A DNA stretch of 64,000 nucleotides from Amycolatopsis sulphurea (GTDB lineage: Bacteria; Actinomycetota; Actinomycetes; Mycobacteriales; Pseudonocardiaceae), in contig NZ_PDJK01000002.1 of NCBI RefSeq assembly GCF_002564045.1, positions 3,286,001 to 3,350,000 of the forward strand, read 5' to 3'. Under the pieces are notes generated by a model. That model was not told the origin of the DNA, ran no database searches, and saw only the letters and a program-made list of their open reading frames with translations. Both the position numbers and the translations under genes were made by a program. Positions 24,814 through 35,147 of the stretch are shown in pieces. Numbering within the stretch: the first letter of the stretch is position 1; the number at the start of each line of letters is the position of its first letter.

Positions 24814-26307
24814 TCAGGCGGGCGTTCCGTCAGATGCCGGTTCGAGCGCCGCGGCGACGGCTTCGAGTTCGACCAGCGCCGCCGTGAGGTCCTCGATGAT
24901 TTCGCGCGCGATGAGGTGAGGTGCTGGAAGATTGTCGGTGTCCTCGAGCGACTCATCCCGGAGCCACGTGACGTCGAAGTTGACCTTGTCTCGCGCAATC
25001 AGTTCGGCGTAGGTGAATGACCGGAATCGCTCAGACTCAGTTCGCTCTGAACGGGCCTTTTCGGGTGCGTAGCACTCAACGAAGTCGTCCAGATGCTGGC
25101 GACGAAGTGGGTTTTGCTTGAGAGTGAAGTGTTGGTTGGTGCGCAGATCATAGATCCAGAGCCTGTCGGTCCAGGGACGTTCGGCTGCGGGTTTCTTATC
25201 GAAGAAGAGTACGTTCGCCTTGACACCCTGTGCGTAGAAGATGCCGGTCGGCAAGCGCAGCATGGTGTGCAGATCGAAGTCACGTAGCAGCTTGCGTCGC
25301 AGAGTCTCGCCGGCACCGCCTTCGAACAGCACGTTGTCCGGGAGTACGACGGCAGCACGGCCGTTGATATCCAGGATCGTTGCGATGTGTTGAAGGAAGT
25401 TGAACTGTTTGTTCGATGTGGTGACGACAAAGTCCTGCCGCTCGATCGCGCGGTCCTCACGGGCTTCGAGTCCGTCGGCCCCAACCATCGCCAACGAGGA
25501 TTTGCGACCGAACGGAGGGTTGGACAGGACAACCGACCAACGTTGGCCGGGATCGCTGATCAGTGCGTCACGAACTTCGATCAACGAGTCACCGGCGGGG
25601 TTGCCAATGCCGTGCAGAAGCATGTTCATGGCGGCAAGGCGGGCCGTCCCGTCGACAAGCTCATAGCCGTAGGCGAAGTCGTGCTGGAGGTGGTTCTTCT
25701 CGGTTCGGGTCATCGACTCCGAACCGCGTGACGCGTACTCGTGTGCGGCGAGGAGGAACCCAGCCGTCCCGGCTGCAGGGTCGACCACCGTGTCCTTCAC
25801 GGTCGGCTGGACGCAGTCGACAATTGCCTGGATTACCGCACGTGGCGTGAAGTACTGCCCAGCGCCGGACTTGATGTCTTCGGCACCCCTGGAGAGGAGC
25901 GCTTCGTAGGCGTCGCCCTTGATGTCGGTGCCGGTGGCTGACCAATTTTCCTTGTCGATGAGATCGACGATGAGCCGCTTCAGCTTCGCGGGGTCTTGGA
26001 TGCGATTCTGGGCCTTGCGGAAGATCGTGCCTAGCACACCCGGTCGTTTCCCGAGCTCTTCCAGGATATGCCGGTACTGCGTCTCTAGTGCGTCACCCTT
26101 GGCGTCTAGGAGTGTTTGCCAAGAGTATTCCGACGGGACGATCTGCTGTGGGTTTAGCTCACGTTGGGCGCGCTCATGTGCCATCTTGAGAAAGAGTAGA
26201 TAGGTGAGCTGTTCGGTGTACTCGATCGTGCCAACGCCGTCGTCACGCAACACGTTGCAGTAGGACCACAGCTTGTCGACCAATCGACGCGCGTCAGACA
26301 CCAGCAT
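24814..26307 (-). CDS. hsdM: Type I restriction-modification system, methyltransferase subunit HsdM
   Basis: This 497-residue N6-adenine methyltransferase modifies the target site together with HsdS. The SAM-binding motif is VVDPAAGTAGFLLAAHEYA and the catalytic motif is NPPFGRK. The N-terminal helical HsdM domain has YTEQLTYLLFLKMAHE. It ends at the HTH-repeat remnant, which may have supplied the last codons. The start overlaps the end of hsdS by 14 bases. GAGGAG fits a GTG at 26301 slightly better than the ATG at 26307. It is third in the operon hsdR-hsdS-hsdM. Confidence 0.95.
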   Translation of the reverse strand: MLVSDARRLVDKLWSYCNVLRDDGVGTIEYTEQLTYLLFLKMAHERAQRELNPQQIVPSEYSWQTLLDAKGDALETQYRHILEELGKRPGVLGTIFRKAQNRIQDPAKLKRLIVDLIDKENWSATGTDIKGDAYEALLSRGAEDIKSGAGQYFTPRAVIQAIVDCVQPTVKDTVVDPAAGTAGFLLAAHEYASRGSESMTRTEKNHLQHDFAYGYELVDGTARLAAMNMLLHGIGNPAGDSLIEVRDALISDPGQRWSVVLSNPPFGRKSSLAMVGADGLEAREDRAIERQDFVVTTSNKQFNFLQHIATILDINGRAAVVLPDNVLFEGGAGETLRRKLLRDFDLHTMLRLPTGIFYAQGVKANVLFFDKKPAAERPWTDRLWIYDLRTNQHFTLKQNPLRRQHLDDFVECYAPEKARSERTESERFRSFTYAELIARDKVNFDVTWLRDESLEDTDNLPAPHLIAREIIEDLTAALVELEAVAAALEPASDGTPA

Positions 26308-27562
26308 GCTCCTCGATCTTATCGTTCAACGCCCCCGAGTATGCGGCATTCAACACGGCCCGGCGGAGCGCCTCTACGCGTAGAGTTCCAGATTTCGCAG
26401 CTCGCTCGATACGTTTGAGCTCCGAGTCGCGCTCTGCATATGCTTTTGCGAGCCAGCGCTGGGCATCTGGTTCAACTCTCGGCAACCGAATGCCCATCAG
26501 CAACTTTTGCGAGATGTTCCGCATCGAGTCTTTGGTGCCCGTGGCTGCCGCCGAGATTTGACGCCTCGCGCTTGGCGCTTGAAGTGCTCTCCAGAGCCAC
26601 TCGGGATCAACATCATTCCTCGGCATAAGCCGCAGGCTTTTGTCGCTGAGGAGGAGACGGCGGCGCGTCTCGCCTACAAGGACCGGCGCCCCCACATACT
26701 CACTCGTGTTGGCGCGGCTGACGAGCAGATCACCAGGCATGATCTCGAAGTTCGGGTTCACCAGCGACTCAGGGATAGCCTTGTTCTCCTGTGGGCGGAA
26801 CTCGCCCCACGTCATAGCGCTAACCTTGACAATTCCCCACTCGTTCTCAACGGCAGGTGGGGCAGAACCGCCCACAGACCGCCCGGCTTGAATTCCCACC
26901 AGAAGATCGCCGAGCGCGATGGAGTCGTCGTCGCTCAGACCGAACTTCGCATTAAGTTCCGCCTGTCGTAGTCGGGCAAGGCGTAGGGTTGTGACAGAGC
27001 AGGTGGCCAGTACCGAATCGAGCCGGGAGAGATGGTCCTCAAGTAGATTTAGCAGCCGTTTTTGTTCCACCACAGGTGGGATTGGCACTGGGAGCTGCTT
27101 GATCATCGACAGACTTATTGACGCCAGATTCGTCGTTTGCTTGCCGTGCTTCTCAAACCAGCCCTTTGCGCACTCGTTGGTAAACCAGGCGAGCAGCTTT
27201 GGGTGCAGTATCTTGTTGCGGATTCGCGCCCGAAACACGTGGTTCTGATGGATGCAGTTCGGGATCTGCCCCTCCCACACCCATCCTCGCCCCAACTTGT
27301 CCCGGTCACCGCCTTCGTTCAGCAAGACGTCGCCCGGCTGAAGTTGAAGCCGTCTGACTGTGGCTTCCGGTACGCGGATTTCAGCCACCGATGTGACGTC
27401 GATACGGCCGCGTTGGACATTGGCGACACGCAAGTACGGCACGAGGGGGAGTTTCGGATCCGACTGCTTCTTCGTGTCCTTGGTTACCCCTCCAACGACA
27501 TCAGCGATCTCACCGAGCGGTGCCCATGTCCAACCATCCGGGATAGGCGGCAGCGGCGTCAT
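26294..27562 (-). CDS. hsdS: Type I restriction-modification system, specificity subunit HsdS
   Basis: This 422-residue protein sets the DNA recognition site of the type I complex. It has two target recognition domains, each followed by a conserved helix. The first begins PDGWTWAPLGEIADVVGGVT and ends IPPVVEQKRLLNLLEDHLSR. The second begins IALGDLLVGIQAGRSVGG and ends RIERAAKSGTLRVEALRRAV. The ATG overlaps the hsdR stop (ATGA). The repeated layout suggests a full-length protein. No inverted repeats or second hsdS copy suggesting phase variation are seen. Confidence 0.95.
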   Translation of the reverse strand: MTPLPPIPDGWTWAPLGEIADVVGGVTKDTKKQSDPKLPLVPYLRVANVQRGRIDVTSVAEIRVPEATVRRLQLQPGDVLLNEGGDRDKLGRGWVWEGQIPNCIHQNHVFRARIRNKILHPKLLAWFTNECAKGWFEKHGKQTTNLASISLSMIKQLPVPIPPVVEQKRLLNLLEDHLSRLDSVLATCSVTTLRLARLRQAELNAKFGLSDDDSIALGDLLVGIQAGRSVGGSAPPAVENEWGIVKVSAMTWGEFRPQENKAIPESLVNPNFEIMPGDLLVSRANTSEYVGAPVLVGETRRRLLLSDKSLRLMPRNDVDPEWLWRALQAPSARRQISAAATGTKDSMRNISQKLLMGIRLPRVEPDAQRWLAKAYAERDSELKRIERAAKSGTLRVEALRRAVLNAAYSGALNDKIEEHAGV

Positions 27563-30387
27563 GCGGGCAGTTCCTTGTTCAGTTCGTCCAGTAGTTCGGC
27601 CGCGCGGGCCCTGCCAAGGTCACGAAGAGCGCCGTCGGTACCCCCGCGATCGGTGAAGGGAGCACGGTCAAGGTCCTCGGGGGTGATGCCGGCTGAAGAT
27701 GCCACTACCTCGACCATGCGGTCGAGCCACCACCTCTCGGTCTCGCTAAACTTCGCTCCAGCCTGTTCTTGCTGGGTGAGCCACGCAGCGTAGCGCTCGC
27801 GAACTCGGTCGGCGTAAGGGACCAGCTCTTCGTCTTCGCCGATGGTGAAGCGCATGAGGGACACCAGGTCAGTGAGAGTATGCCGGGTGCTACGCCGGAC
27901 CCGGCCAGCCTCGATTGCTTCGTAGGCGGCCCAGATCACATCGGGAGTCCAGTTGTAAGGGGGGCGGCTGATCCGGTCGGCAAGTTCCTGGATATCGTCG
28001 AAGGAGACGCGGCGTTCACGCGCCTCCGTCATCAGTTGGATCGCGGTGATCTCGTCGCGGTGCTCGGCGAGGTACTGCGCCCAGGATTCGACGAGGGACC
28101 GGGCACGCCCAGTGTCGACAACGCCGTGCGCGTCAAGAAGCACGTCCACGCTGACTTCGTCGATGATCTGGTCGTGAGCGCGGCGTAGTTCGAGGATCCG
28201 ATTACGCAGCTCTGGGTTGGCCGCCAGTGGCTCGATCGCGTGATCGAGGAGCTGCTGTACGGCGGCGGCCGGGTCGGCGGCCCCCTGGACGGCGTGGGCC
28301 TGCCTGTCCGGGTCGACCGCGTCTACGAGACCGCGGATGATCGCCTGGACGGAGGTTCCAGCGACTTGGTCAAGCTCGCCGCGTTCGGCCGGTGTGAGCT
28401 GCAACTCCAAGGCCGTCAGGCGCGACGCGAGGGTAGCCGTCTCGTCCTCGGTGAGGGTGAGCGTGGCTGCCTTGTCCAGCAGTTTCTTCAGGCTGATGCC
28501 CTTTTGCCTGTTCAGGGGCGGGTCCACGAAGTCGTGTTCGGTGACACCGACGGCGTCGACGATGACGAACCGGGTCTTCTCGGTGGCGTCCGGGGTGACC
28601 GCGCGGAAGTCGGCCGAAGCGATCGTCCGTGCTCCCCGGCCCTTCATCTGCTCGAAGTACTGTGCCGAGCGGACGTCACGCAGGAAGAACACGCACTCCA
28701 GCGCCTTGACGTCGGTGCCTGTGGCGATCATGTCCACGGTGACCGCGATCCGCAGAACCGTCGAAGTGCGAAATGCCTGGAGTTGGCCTTTGGGATCCTT
28801 CGCGTTGTAGGTGATCTTGGCGGCGAAGTCGTTGCCCTTGCCGAACACCTCCCGGATGGTGGTGACGACCTCCTCGGCGTGGTTGTCGTCCTTGCAAAAG
28901 ATCAGTGTCTTGGGCACGGTCGACCGGCCAGGAAAGATCTCGGGCAGCTTGTCGCGGAAGGTCTCCAACACCAGCCGAATTTGGCTGGTTGAGGTTACCG
29001 CGCGGTCCAACTGCCTGCTTGTGTAGACGAGGTCCTCGTCGAGCGCCTCCAGGCGTTGGACGCGGGTGCGGCGATCCACCATGGGCACGACCGTGCCGGC
29101 CTCGATCGAGGAGCCGTCGGCGGTGATCTGAGTCTTGATCCGGTACAGGTCGAAGTCGACGTTGACCAGGTCGGCCACCGACTCGGGATAGGTGTATTCG
29201 GACACGAGATTCTGGCGGAAGAACCCGAACGTCTGCTTGCCGGGGGTGGCGGTCAGGCCAACGACGTGGGCGTCGAAATACTCCAACACCCCTCGCCAGA
29301 CCCCATAGATGGAGCGGTGCGCCTCGTCGACGATGACGAGGTCGAAGGTCTCCGGCGGCAACAGCGGGTTGTACGTGACGGTGACCGGCGCCTCGGGGAC
29401 GTAGCCGTCCAGGCCGGGGTCGTCGCCCTCGGTGGTCTCTTCGTTCTTGAGCGCCTTGAACACCCGCTGGATCGTGGAGATCACCACGTGGCTGGAGCCG
29501 AGCATTCCCGCGCTGCTGAGCTTGTCGACGTTGTAGATCTCCGTGAAGCGGCGTCCGTCGTCGGGCGTACGGTAGTTCTGGAACTCGGCCAGCGTCTGAT
29601 CGGCCAAGTTGTTGCGGTCGACTAGGAACAGCACCCGGTTGAAGCCGCCGTTCTTGAGCAGTCGGTAGGACTCGGCGACAGCCGTGTAGGTCTTCCCGGC
29701 GCCGGTGGCCATCTGTACCAGCGAACGGTCGAACCGCTGCTCGGCCAGCGACCTCTCGATTCCACGAATCGCGGTGACCTGGGCCTTGCGCATTGGTCGC
29801 TCGTCCAATGCGGGCAGGGTCCGGACCTTGGCCCGCCAGGTCGGCCGGCCGGGGTCACGTTCTGCGTCCCTCATGATGCGGGCGAGCGTCTCGGGCTTGG
29901 GGACGCTGAACAGCCGCCGGGCCCGCGGCTGGGGGTCATAGCCGTTCGTGAAGTGGGTCTCCGTGCCGCTGGCCTCGAACACGAACGGTAAGCGCCCGTC
30001 CACAGTCAGCGCCTTAAGTCGAACTTCAGGCGGCAGCCCTTCAGCGTACATGGCGGACTGCCACTCGACGCCGGACAGGGTGGTCCCTACCGGCTTGGCC
30101 TCGATGACCCCCACCACCCGCTTGTCGACGTAGAGCAGGTAGTCCACGCGGCCGTGCCCCTTGGCCATGATCATCTCGCGGACTGCGACCCCCGGGCCGG
30201 CGAACAAGTTGATGTTCTTCCGATCCTGGACCAACCATCCGGCCTCGACCAACTGCTGGTCGATGAGTGCCCGCGCCCGCTGCTCAGCGGCCAGCCTGGG
30301 ATCGTCCGCCACCTCGCCGTATCCCCCTACGTCCTCGTGTTGACCACCAGAAGCATCTTGCACCATGTGCACGACAGCGCAAGGCAC
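27559..30387 (-). CDS. hsdR: Type I restriction-modification system, restriction/translocase subunit HsdR
   Basis: This 942-residue subunit moves DNA with ATP and cuts it. The N-terminal nuclease domain has GRVDYLLYVDKRVVGVIEAK, a D...ExK motif. The SF2 helicase domain has MATGAGKTYTA (Walker A), IVDEAHRSIYG (DEAH), LTATPGKQ and the C-terminal helicase motifs around MKGRGARTI. The long C-terminal domain ends in DLGRARAAELLDELNKELPA. GTG at 30387 is used; an ATG at 30366 is possible. It is first in the operon and divergent from the pPIWI-RE operon across about 260 bases. Confidence 0.95.
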   Translation of the reverse strand: MPCAVVHMVQDASGGQHEDVGGYGEVADDPRLAAEQRARALIDQQLVEAGWLVQDRKNINLFAGPGVAVREMIMAKGHGRVDYLLYVDKRVVGVIEAKPVGTTLSGVEWQSAMYAEGLPPEVRLKALTVDGRLPFVFEASGTETHFTNGYDPQPRARRLFSVPKPETLARIMRDAERDPGRPTWRAKVRTLPALDERPMRKAQVTAIRGIERSLAEQRFDRSLVQMATGAGKTYTAVAESYRLLKNGGFNRVLFLVDRNNLADQTLAEFQNYRTPDDGRRFTEIYNVDKLSSAGMLGSSHVVISTIQRVFKALKNEETTEGDDPGLDGYVPEAPVTVTYNPLLPPETFDLVIVDEAHRSIYGVWRGVLEYFDAHVVGLTATPGKQTFGFFRQNLVSEYTYPESVADLVNVDFDLYRIKTQITADGSSIEAGTVVPMVDRRTRVQRLEALDEDLVYTSRQLDRAVTSTSQIRLVLETFRDKLPEIFPGRSTVPKTLIFCKDDNHAEEVVTTIREVFGKGNDFAAKITYNAKDPKGQLQAFRTSTVLRIAVTVDMIATGTDVKALECVFFLRDVRSAQYFEQMKGRGARTIASADFRAVTPDATEKTRFVIVDAVGVTEHDFVDPPLNRQKGISLKKLLDKAATLTLTEDETATLASRLTALELQLTPAERGELDQVAGTSVQAIIRGLVDAVDPDRQAHAVQGAADPAAAVQQLLDHAIEPLAANPELRNRILELRRAHDQIIDEVSVDVLLDAHGVVDTGRARSLVESWAQYLAEHRDEITAIQLMTEARERRVSFDDIQELADRISRPPYNWTPDVIWAAYEAIEAGRVRRSTRHTLTDLVSLMRFTIGEDEELVPYADRVRERYAAWLTQQEQAGAKFSETERWWLDRMVEVVASSAGITPEDLDRAPFTDRGGTDGALRDLGRARAAELLDELNKELPA

Positions 30388-30647
30388 CAGAGACCTGCGT
30401 CGGCCAGCAAGGTGCTGATGCTGTTGCCATGAAGGTCGTCCGAAGAAGGCCGCAGGTTACGAGCAAGCGATCGGTGACGTCACACCCGTCAGTCCTGCCG
30501 CTATTGGGTGTGCACGACCAACACGGCAGACAACTTTGGCACTGAGAGTTATCGACTAGTCCGATTGGGCTACTTGGCTGCCTCGTTCGTGGTCGTGGGC
30601 TGCAAGCGGCCCCGTTTTTGTCGGTGGTGAGGTCTAGGTTGCCGCGC
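30388..30647. promoter_or_regulatory. Divergent promoter region between hsdR and the pPIWI-RE operon
   Basis: About 260 bases separate the two divergently transcribed defence operons, so both promoters must lie here. I see no convincing -10/-35 pair or operator and mark the region by its position only. Confidence 0.4.
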
Positions 30648-31793
30648 ATGGTGCGACAGACGTCCCTGGCTGGCGGTGCAGCGAGTTCGGCAGTGCATAC
30701 GCGGCCGTGGCCGGCCGAGTGGGACACCGTGGTCATCAGCTTGGCAGCCAGCGGGCTGGTCGAGCTGTCACAGAGCTTGGAGCGTCAGGGCGCGTTTCCC
30801 GTGCCGTACCCGGCCGCGCTGCAGCGCGCGCTGGATCGGTTGACCGCGATGGGCGTGATTGCCGGTGCCGAAGTGCCGCACAGCGTCATGGACTTGGCAG
30901 CCTGGGCTCATCGTCCGTTCGTGCAGTGGCCGTTCCGCCCGGCGGTGGAGGGGTTGAACGACGACGAGTCGCTCCTGATGGACGGCAAGCCCACCAAGGC
31001 GTGCTTGGAATGGGCGGTCGTGAGCGGGGACGTCGAAGGCGAGATTCGCGAACGTCTCCTTATCCACGGGGTGCTGGACGTGTGCAAAGCGAACGACGAT
31101 GCCGCTGCTTACGTTCGTTTCCGGCGTCTGTTGGTGGAGAAGCCCGCCATGTCGGAGCGAGACCTACTCGTGACGATGGCTCAGCCCGGATTCGCGTTAC
31201 TCGCTCAGCATCTGCGGGGCGCTTACCGCGCGGCTCCGGCGGAAGCCTTGGCCACAGGAGAGGCAGTTGTGTGCGGAGGCTGCGGTCACCTGTGGACCGT
31301 GCAGGCTGATGGTGTCCGTCGATGCAGTGAGTGGGACTGTCCTGCGCCCACGACGATCAAGAAACACCTGCTCGCCTCGGAGGGCGTTGTTTGGCTAAGC
31401 CGTGAGCTGCGAATGTTCGTGTCTGGTCCTGGCCGGGCGGAGCTTCGAATCGCCAAGGCGCTGGCGCGGGCGGGGGTGACCGCGCAGTTGTGGCCGGACT
31501 TCGACGCCTGCGATGTCCTGCCGGTCGAGGTGCCGTGGGCAGCAGATGTGAAGTCGTGGACGAATCCAGTCCGCCTGGCCTGGCGGTTGACCGAGCGGCC
31601 GTTCGTGCTGCCACGTGGAGCCGAACGAGGCTTCATCGTGATCGCGAAAGAGCAGACGACGGGTCGTCCCGAGTACCTGCGGGCGTTGCGCAACCACTGC
31701 ACCTGGTTGAAGGGCCAGTCCAGGATCGAGGCGGTGTCAGAGAAGACGTTCATCGACCGGGTGGTCCGCGAGTTTCGGAAGGCGCAGGCGTGA
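30648..31793 (+). CDS. pPIWI-RE system REase-type nuclease (pPIWI_RE_Y-like)
   Basis: This 381-residue protein is the restriction-endonuclease-fold member of the three-gene pPIWI-RE system described by Burroughs, Ando and Aravind. It has a zinc ribbon (VVCGGCGHLW, then CSEWDCPAP) and a C-terminal nuclease core: AELRIAKALARAGVTAQLWP, CDVLPVEVPWAADVKSWTNP, with the E and D-x-K active-site pattern. The N-terminal part is helical. ATG at 30648 is chosen for spacing to AGG. Its stop overlaps the GTG of the helicase gene (GTGA). Family assignment rests on the domain pattern and the gene order. Confidence 0.8.
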   Translation: MVRQTSLAGGAASSAVHTRPWPAEWDTVVISLAASGLVELSQSLERQGAFPVPYPAALQRALDRLTAMGVIAGAEVPHSVMDLAAWAHRPFVQWPFRPAVEGLNDDESLLMDGKPTKACLEWAVVSGDVEGEIRERLLIHGVLDVCKANDDAAAYVRFRRLLVEKPAMSERDLLVTMAQPGFALLAQHLRGAYRAAPAEALATGEAVVCGGCGHLWTVQADGVRRCSEWDCPAPTTIKKHLLASEGVVWLSRELRMFVSGPGRAELRIAKALARAGVTAQLWPDFDACDVLPVEVPWAADVKSWTNPVRLAWRLTERPFVLPRGAERGFIVIAKEQTTGRPEYLRALRNHCTWLKGQSRIEAVSEKTFIDRVVREFRKAQA

Positions 31794-34700
31794 GAGACAG
31801 CAACACGTGGAAGAAGGACCCCGCAAAGCTCCTGCGGCGCGAGCACGAGACGCTCGAAAGTCGCACGGCGTTGCGGCTGGTCGATATCGAGCTGGTCTTG
31901 CACCTCGTCGAGCAGGTTGCTCCAGACCAGTCGGTTCTGGACGCCTGGGCACTGTTGGGTGGCTATCCGTTCCTGACTGCCGGCCGCAGACCGGTTGCCC
32001 CAGAACACGAGTCCATGATCGGAGTAGCACGCCACCTGGTCCTGTGGTTCAAGGACCGCGAGGACTGGCGCGCTGCACTGGAAGAGTACGCGGAGTTGCC
32101 CGAGACCATTCGAGGCTATGAAGTCGACCTCGACTCGGGAACAACCTCACGACGTGTTCCCACCGTGCTGACCGACCGCTTCGACTATTACGAAGACGTC
32201 CTGTCCAATCCGCCACCAGACCTCACGAGCAAGATCACGGTCGCCGAGGCAGGGCGCTACTTCAACCAGGCCGACATGGGAACCAGCGTCACGATCCCTG
32301 ACTGGTTTCCGATCCACCCCGGTGGTCGCGGTCACGACGTACTGGCGCGCTGTGATCGCGACGCGATCGAGCTGGAGTGGTCGGAGCTGGTTACCGCGGC
32401 ACGTTGGGGTGATGACCGCGAGGCTGAGCTGGGTTGGCCCGAACGTTTGCGGTCGAACTGGGTCGACAGGTTGAAGCGAGTAACGCTCGAAGTCCGCCAG
32501 GGCGACAACAGCTTCTCCAAGTCCGAGAAACTGACGATCGCCGGCATCATGCACATGATTGGCATGGTCGGGGCTGGCAAAAGCACCCTGGTCGAGGTGC
32601 TCCTCCTCTGGTGCCACCTCAATAACAAACGCGTCTGTGTAGTCGCCGACAACGTTACGTCGGTACTGCGTAAGACAGTGCACCTCCAAGCGCTCGGCGT
32701 CCGCGCTGCCCCCGTGCTCGGTCAGTCGAACCGCGTCCAGCACCTAACCCGCCTGCACCGGTTGACCAACCCGCGTAACGGTCGCATCGCGCCCGCAGGG
32801 GACAGGATGTTCGATCTCACCAGCACCTCTTGCTCATTGGACGGGTTGCGCGACCACTCGGCGACGCCTTGGGAGCTACGGCATTCGCCCTGCGCGGGTC
32901 TCATCCCCGAGGAAACCGACGATAAGCCGAAGGCCCACACGTGCCCGGCGTGGCACACGTGTCAACGACATGAGCCCTCGCGCGAACTGGTCGACGCAAC
33001 CGTATGGGTGGCGACCACGGCCAGCCTTATCCACACCCCGATACCCAAGCAGCTCAACGAGGAGCGACTGCGCTACCTCGAGCTCGCCTGGCGCCGTAGC
33101 GACCTGATCATCGTCGACGAGGCGGACCAGGTTCAGGCGCAGTTGGACTCGGTGTTCAGCCCCGAACAGCAGCTCATCGGCGAGGACTACGACGCCTGGC
33201 TCGACGAGGTCATCGACCGTACCAAAAGGACGATCCGTCAAGCCGGGCGTGAGCCTATGCACGAGCCACTGGTGCGGCATTGGATGGTCAATCTCGACAA
33301 CGCCAACATCGCGGTGGACATCATGTACTCGGCGCTGTCCCGCGACGGCGCCCGGCCGCAACCGGCGTTGTCACGCCGGTGGTTGGACAAGGCGTACTTC
33401 ACCGAATGGACTCTGTCCCAGCAGCTTGCCCAGTCCTGGGCTGGCTTTGGGCCGAGCAAGGCCAACACCCACCGCCCGGTGGACGGGTGGGAGGACGATC
33501 CGGTCTACCGTCGGTTGCGACGTGCGTTCGACGGATTGATCGACGATCCCCTTGGCGCGAAGGACACCGACGACGAACTCACCCAGCGGATGGTCACGCT
33601 CACAGCGCAAATCCTTCGAGACGCCAACGAGTCCGTCCGCCTTCGCCGGGTCGGCGAGTGGCTGGAATCCACGGCCAAGGAACTCGCCGAGCAAGGCTTG
33701 ACTCTGACCATCGACGACCCGGAGCGACAGGCCGTCCGGCTCGAGTTCACCTTGGCGGTCGCTGTACTGGCAAAGTCGCTCGATCACGCGATGGACATGT
33801 TCCGAGCCGTGGAGATGGAACTCGGTCTTGAGGGCACCAGTTCCGCGCTGTTCCACCGCGCCCCTGCCGATTACCAGCCGGTCGTCCCAGACTCACCGAT
33901 GGGCAATGTGCTGGGCTTCCAGTATCTCGACGACGATCACGATCAGCGCAGGGGACGCTCCAAGATGGGGCGGCTGCGTTTCTTCCGCTGTAGCGGCATC
34001 GGCCGCTGGGTACTGCTGCACCTCCACGAGCTGTTCCTCACGGACTCCGACCGAGGCCCCAACGTGTTACTGCTGTCGGGGACCAGTTGGGCAGGCACGT
34101 CGGCTCGCTACCACATCGACATCCCAGTGACGGCGATCCTGACACCACCGAAGAAGGAACTGGCCGCCGTGCGGGCCAGCCGCTTCGAGTTCTTCCCGCT
34201 CTTCGCGGGAGACAATACGGCTCCCATCAAGGTCTCGGGCAAGTTCGGCGAACAACGCGAACTGGCCTTGAGGCAGATGATCGCCGAGCTGGCCAACCCG
34301 GGTGCCGGCAAGAGCATCCTGGAACAACACCGCGACTCGTTGCCGCCGAGCAGGCAACGACTGCTTCTGCTGGTCGGCAGCTACGCCGAAGCCCGCATGG
34401 TGGCTCAACACCTTGTGTCCCTGCGTAGTAGCTGGCAAGACCAGGTGCTGCACTTGGTCGCCGATGATGAAGAGTTCACCGACTCCTGGGACGGCGCCAA
34501 CGGCTTGCGCCGCGGGGACGTGCACACCCTCGCACGGACACCCGCCTGGATCCTGGTCGCTCCGTTGCTGGCAGTCGAGCGTGGACACAACATCCTCAAC
34601 GACGACAGCCAAGCCGCGATCGGGGCGGCCTACTTCCTCATCCGCCCCCACCCGCGCCCCGACGACCTGAGCTATGTCATCCAGCGCGTCAACCGCTGGG

Positions 34701-35143
34701 CGACCCACCAGATCCGCAGCAAGTTCCCGGTCGTCGAAGACACCGACCGTACGGCGCTGGGACGGTGCGCCACCGCGTTCCGTTCCGCGGGCCACCGCCA
34801 ATGGAGGTGGTTGCTCAACCTCAAACTCGCCTACAGCAACTTGCCGGTGAGGGAACGCGAAGCCTTGGCGTGGACCCAATTAGTCACCATTTGGCAGGTG
34901 ATCGGCCGGCTGGTCCGGGGCGGAGTTCCAGCCGAGGTCTACTTCTGCGATGCGGCTTTCGCGCCGAACGCGGCCCGCCGCTCGGAGAACAGCAGCGACG
35001 ACGCGTCGCTGAGCCTGCTCATCGGCTTGCGCGAGGTCCTGGCGCCTTACTTCGCCGACGACTGTGCTGACCCCGACACCTACCTCGTTGAAACTCTCTA
35101 CGGCTGCCTGTACGAGGCGCTCGCCCAGCTCGAAGGACTGTGA
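31790..35143 (+). CDS. pPIWI-RE system DinG-like helicase (pPIWI_RE_Z-like)
   Basis: This helicase of about 1117 residues has Walker A MIGMVGAGKSTLVEV and the DEAD-box motif LIIVDEADQVQAQLD. A Cys cluster between the two (HSPCAGLIPE, then CPAWHTCQR) fits the iron-sulfur cluster of XPD/DinG helicases. The C-terminal helicase domain shows SYVIQRVNRWATHQ and LVTIWQVIGRLVRGG. The start is GTG at 31790, overlapping the nuclease gene stop, with GGAAGG 7 bases upstream. In pPIWI-RE systems this helicase is thought to work on R-loops or invading DNA with the PIWI protein. Confidence 0.85.
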   Translation: MRDSNTWKKDPAKLLRREHETLESRTALRLVDIELVLHLVEQVAPDQSVLDAWALLGGYPFLTAGRRPVAPEHESMIGVARHLVLWFKDREDWRAALEEYAELPETIRGYEVDLDSGTTSRRVPTVLTDRFDYYEDVLSNPPPDLTSKITVAEAGRYFNQADMGTSVTIPDWFPIHPGGRGHDVLARCDRDAIELEWSELVTAARWGDDREAELGWPERLRSNWVDRLKRVTLEVRQGDNSFSKSEKLTIAGIMHMIGMVGAGKSTLVEVLLLWCHLNNKRVCVVADNVTSVLRKTVHLQALGVRAAPVLGQSNRVQHLTRLHRLTNPRNGRIAPAGDRMFDLTSTSCSLDGLRDHSATPWELRHSPCAGLIPEETDDKPKAHTCPAWHTCQRHEPSRELVDATVWVATTASLIHTPIPKQLNEERLRYLELAWRRSDLIIVDEADQVQAQLDSVFSPEQQLIGEDYDAWLDEVIDRTKRTIRQAGREPMHEPLVRHWMVNLDNANIAVDIMYSALSRDGARPQPALSRRWLDKAYFTEWTLSQQLAQSWAGFGPSKANTHRPVDGWEDDPVYRRLRRAFDGLIDDPLGAKDTDDELTQRMVTLTAQILRDANESVRLRRVGEWLESTAKELAEQGLTLTIDDPERQAVRLEFTLAVAVLAKSLDHAMDMFRAVEMELGLEGTSSALFHRAPADYQPVVPDSPMGNVLGFQYLDDDHDQRRGRSKMGRLRFFRCSGIGRWVLLHLHELFLTDSDRGPNVLLLSGTSWAGTSARYHIDIPVTAILTPPKKELAAVRASRFEFFPLFAGDNTAPIKVSGKFGEQRELALRQMIAELANPGAGKSILEQHRDSLPPSRQRLLLLVGSYAEARMVAQHLVSLRSSWQDQVLHLVADDEEFTDSWDGANGLRRGDVHTLARTPAWILVAPLLAVERGHNILNDDSQAAIGAAYFLIRPHPRPDDLSYVIQRVNRWATHQIRSKFPVVEDTDRTALGRCATAFRSAGHRQWRWLLNLKLAYSNLPVREREALAWTQLVTIWQVIGRLVRGGVPAEVYFCDAAFAPNAARRSENSSDDASLSLLIGLREVLAPYFADDCADPDTYLVETLYGCLYEALAQLEGL

Positions 35144-35147
35144 CCCC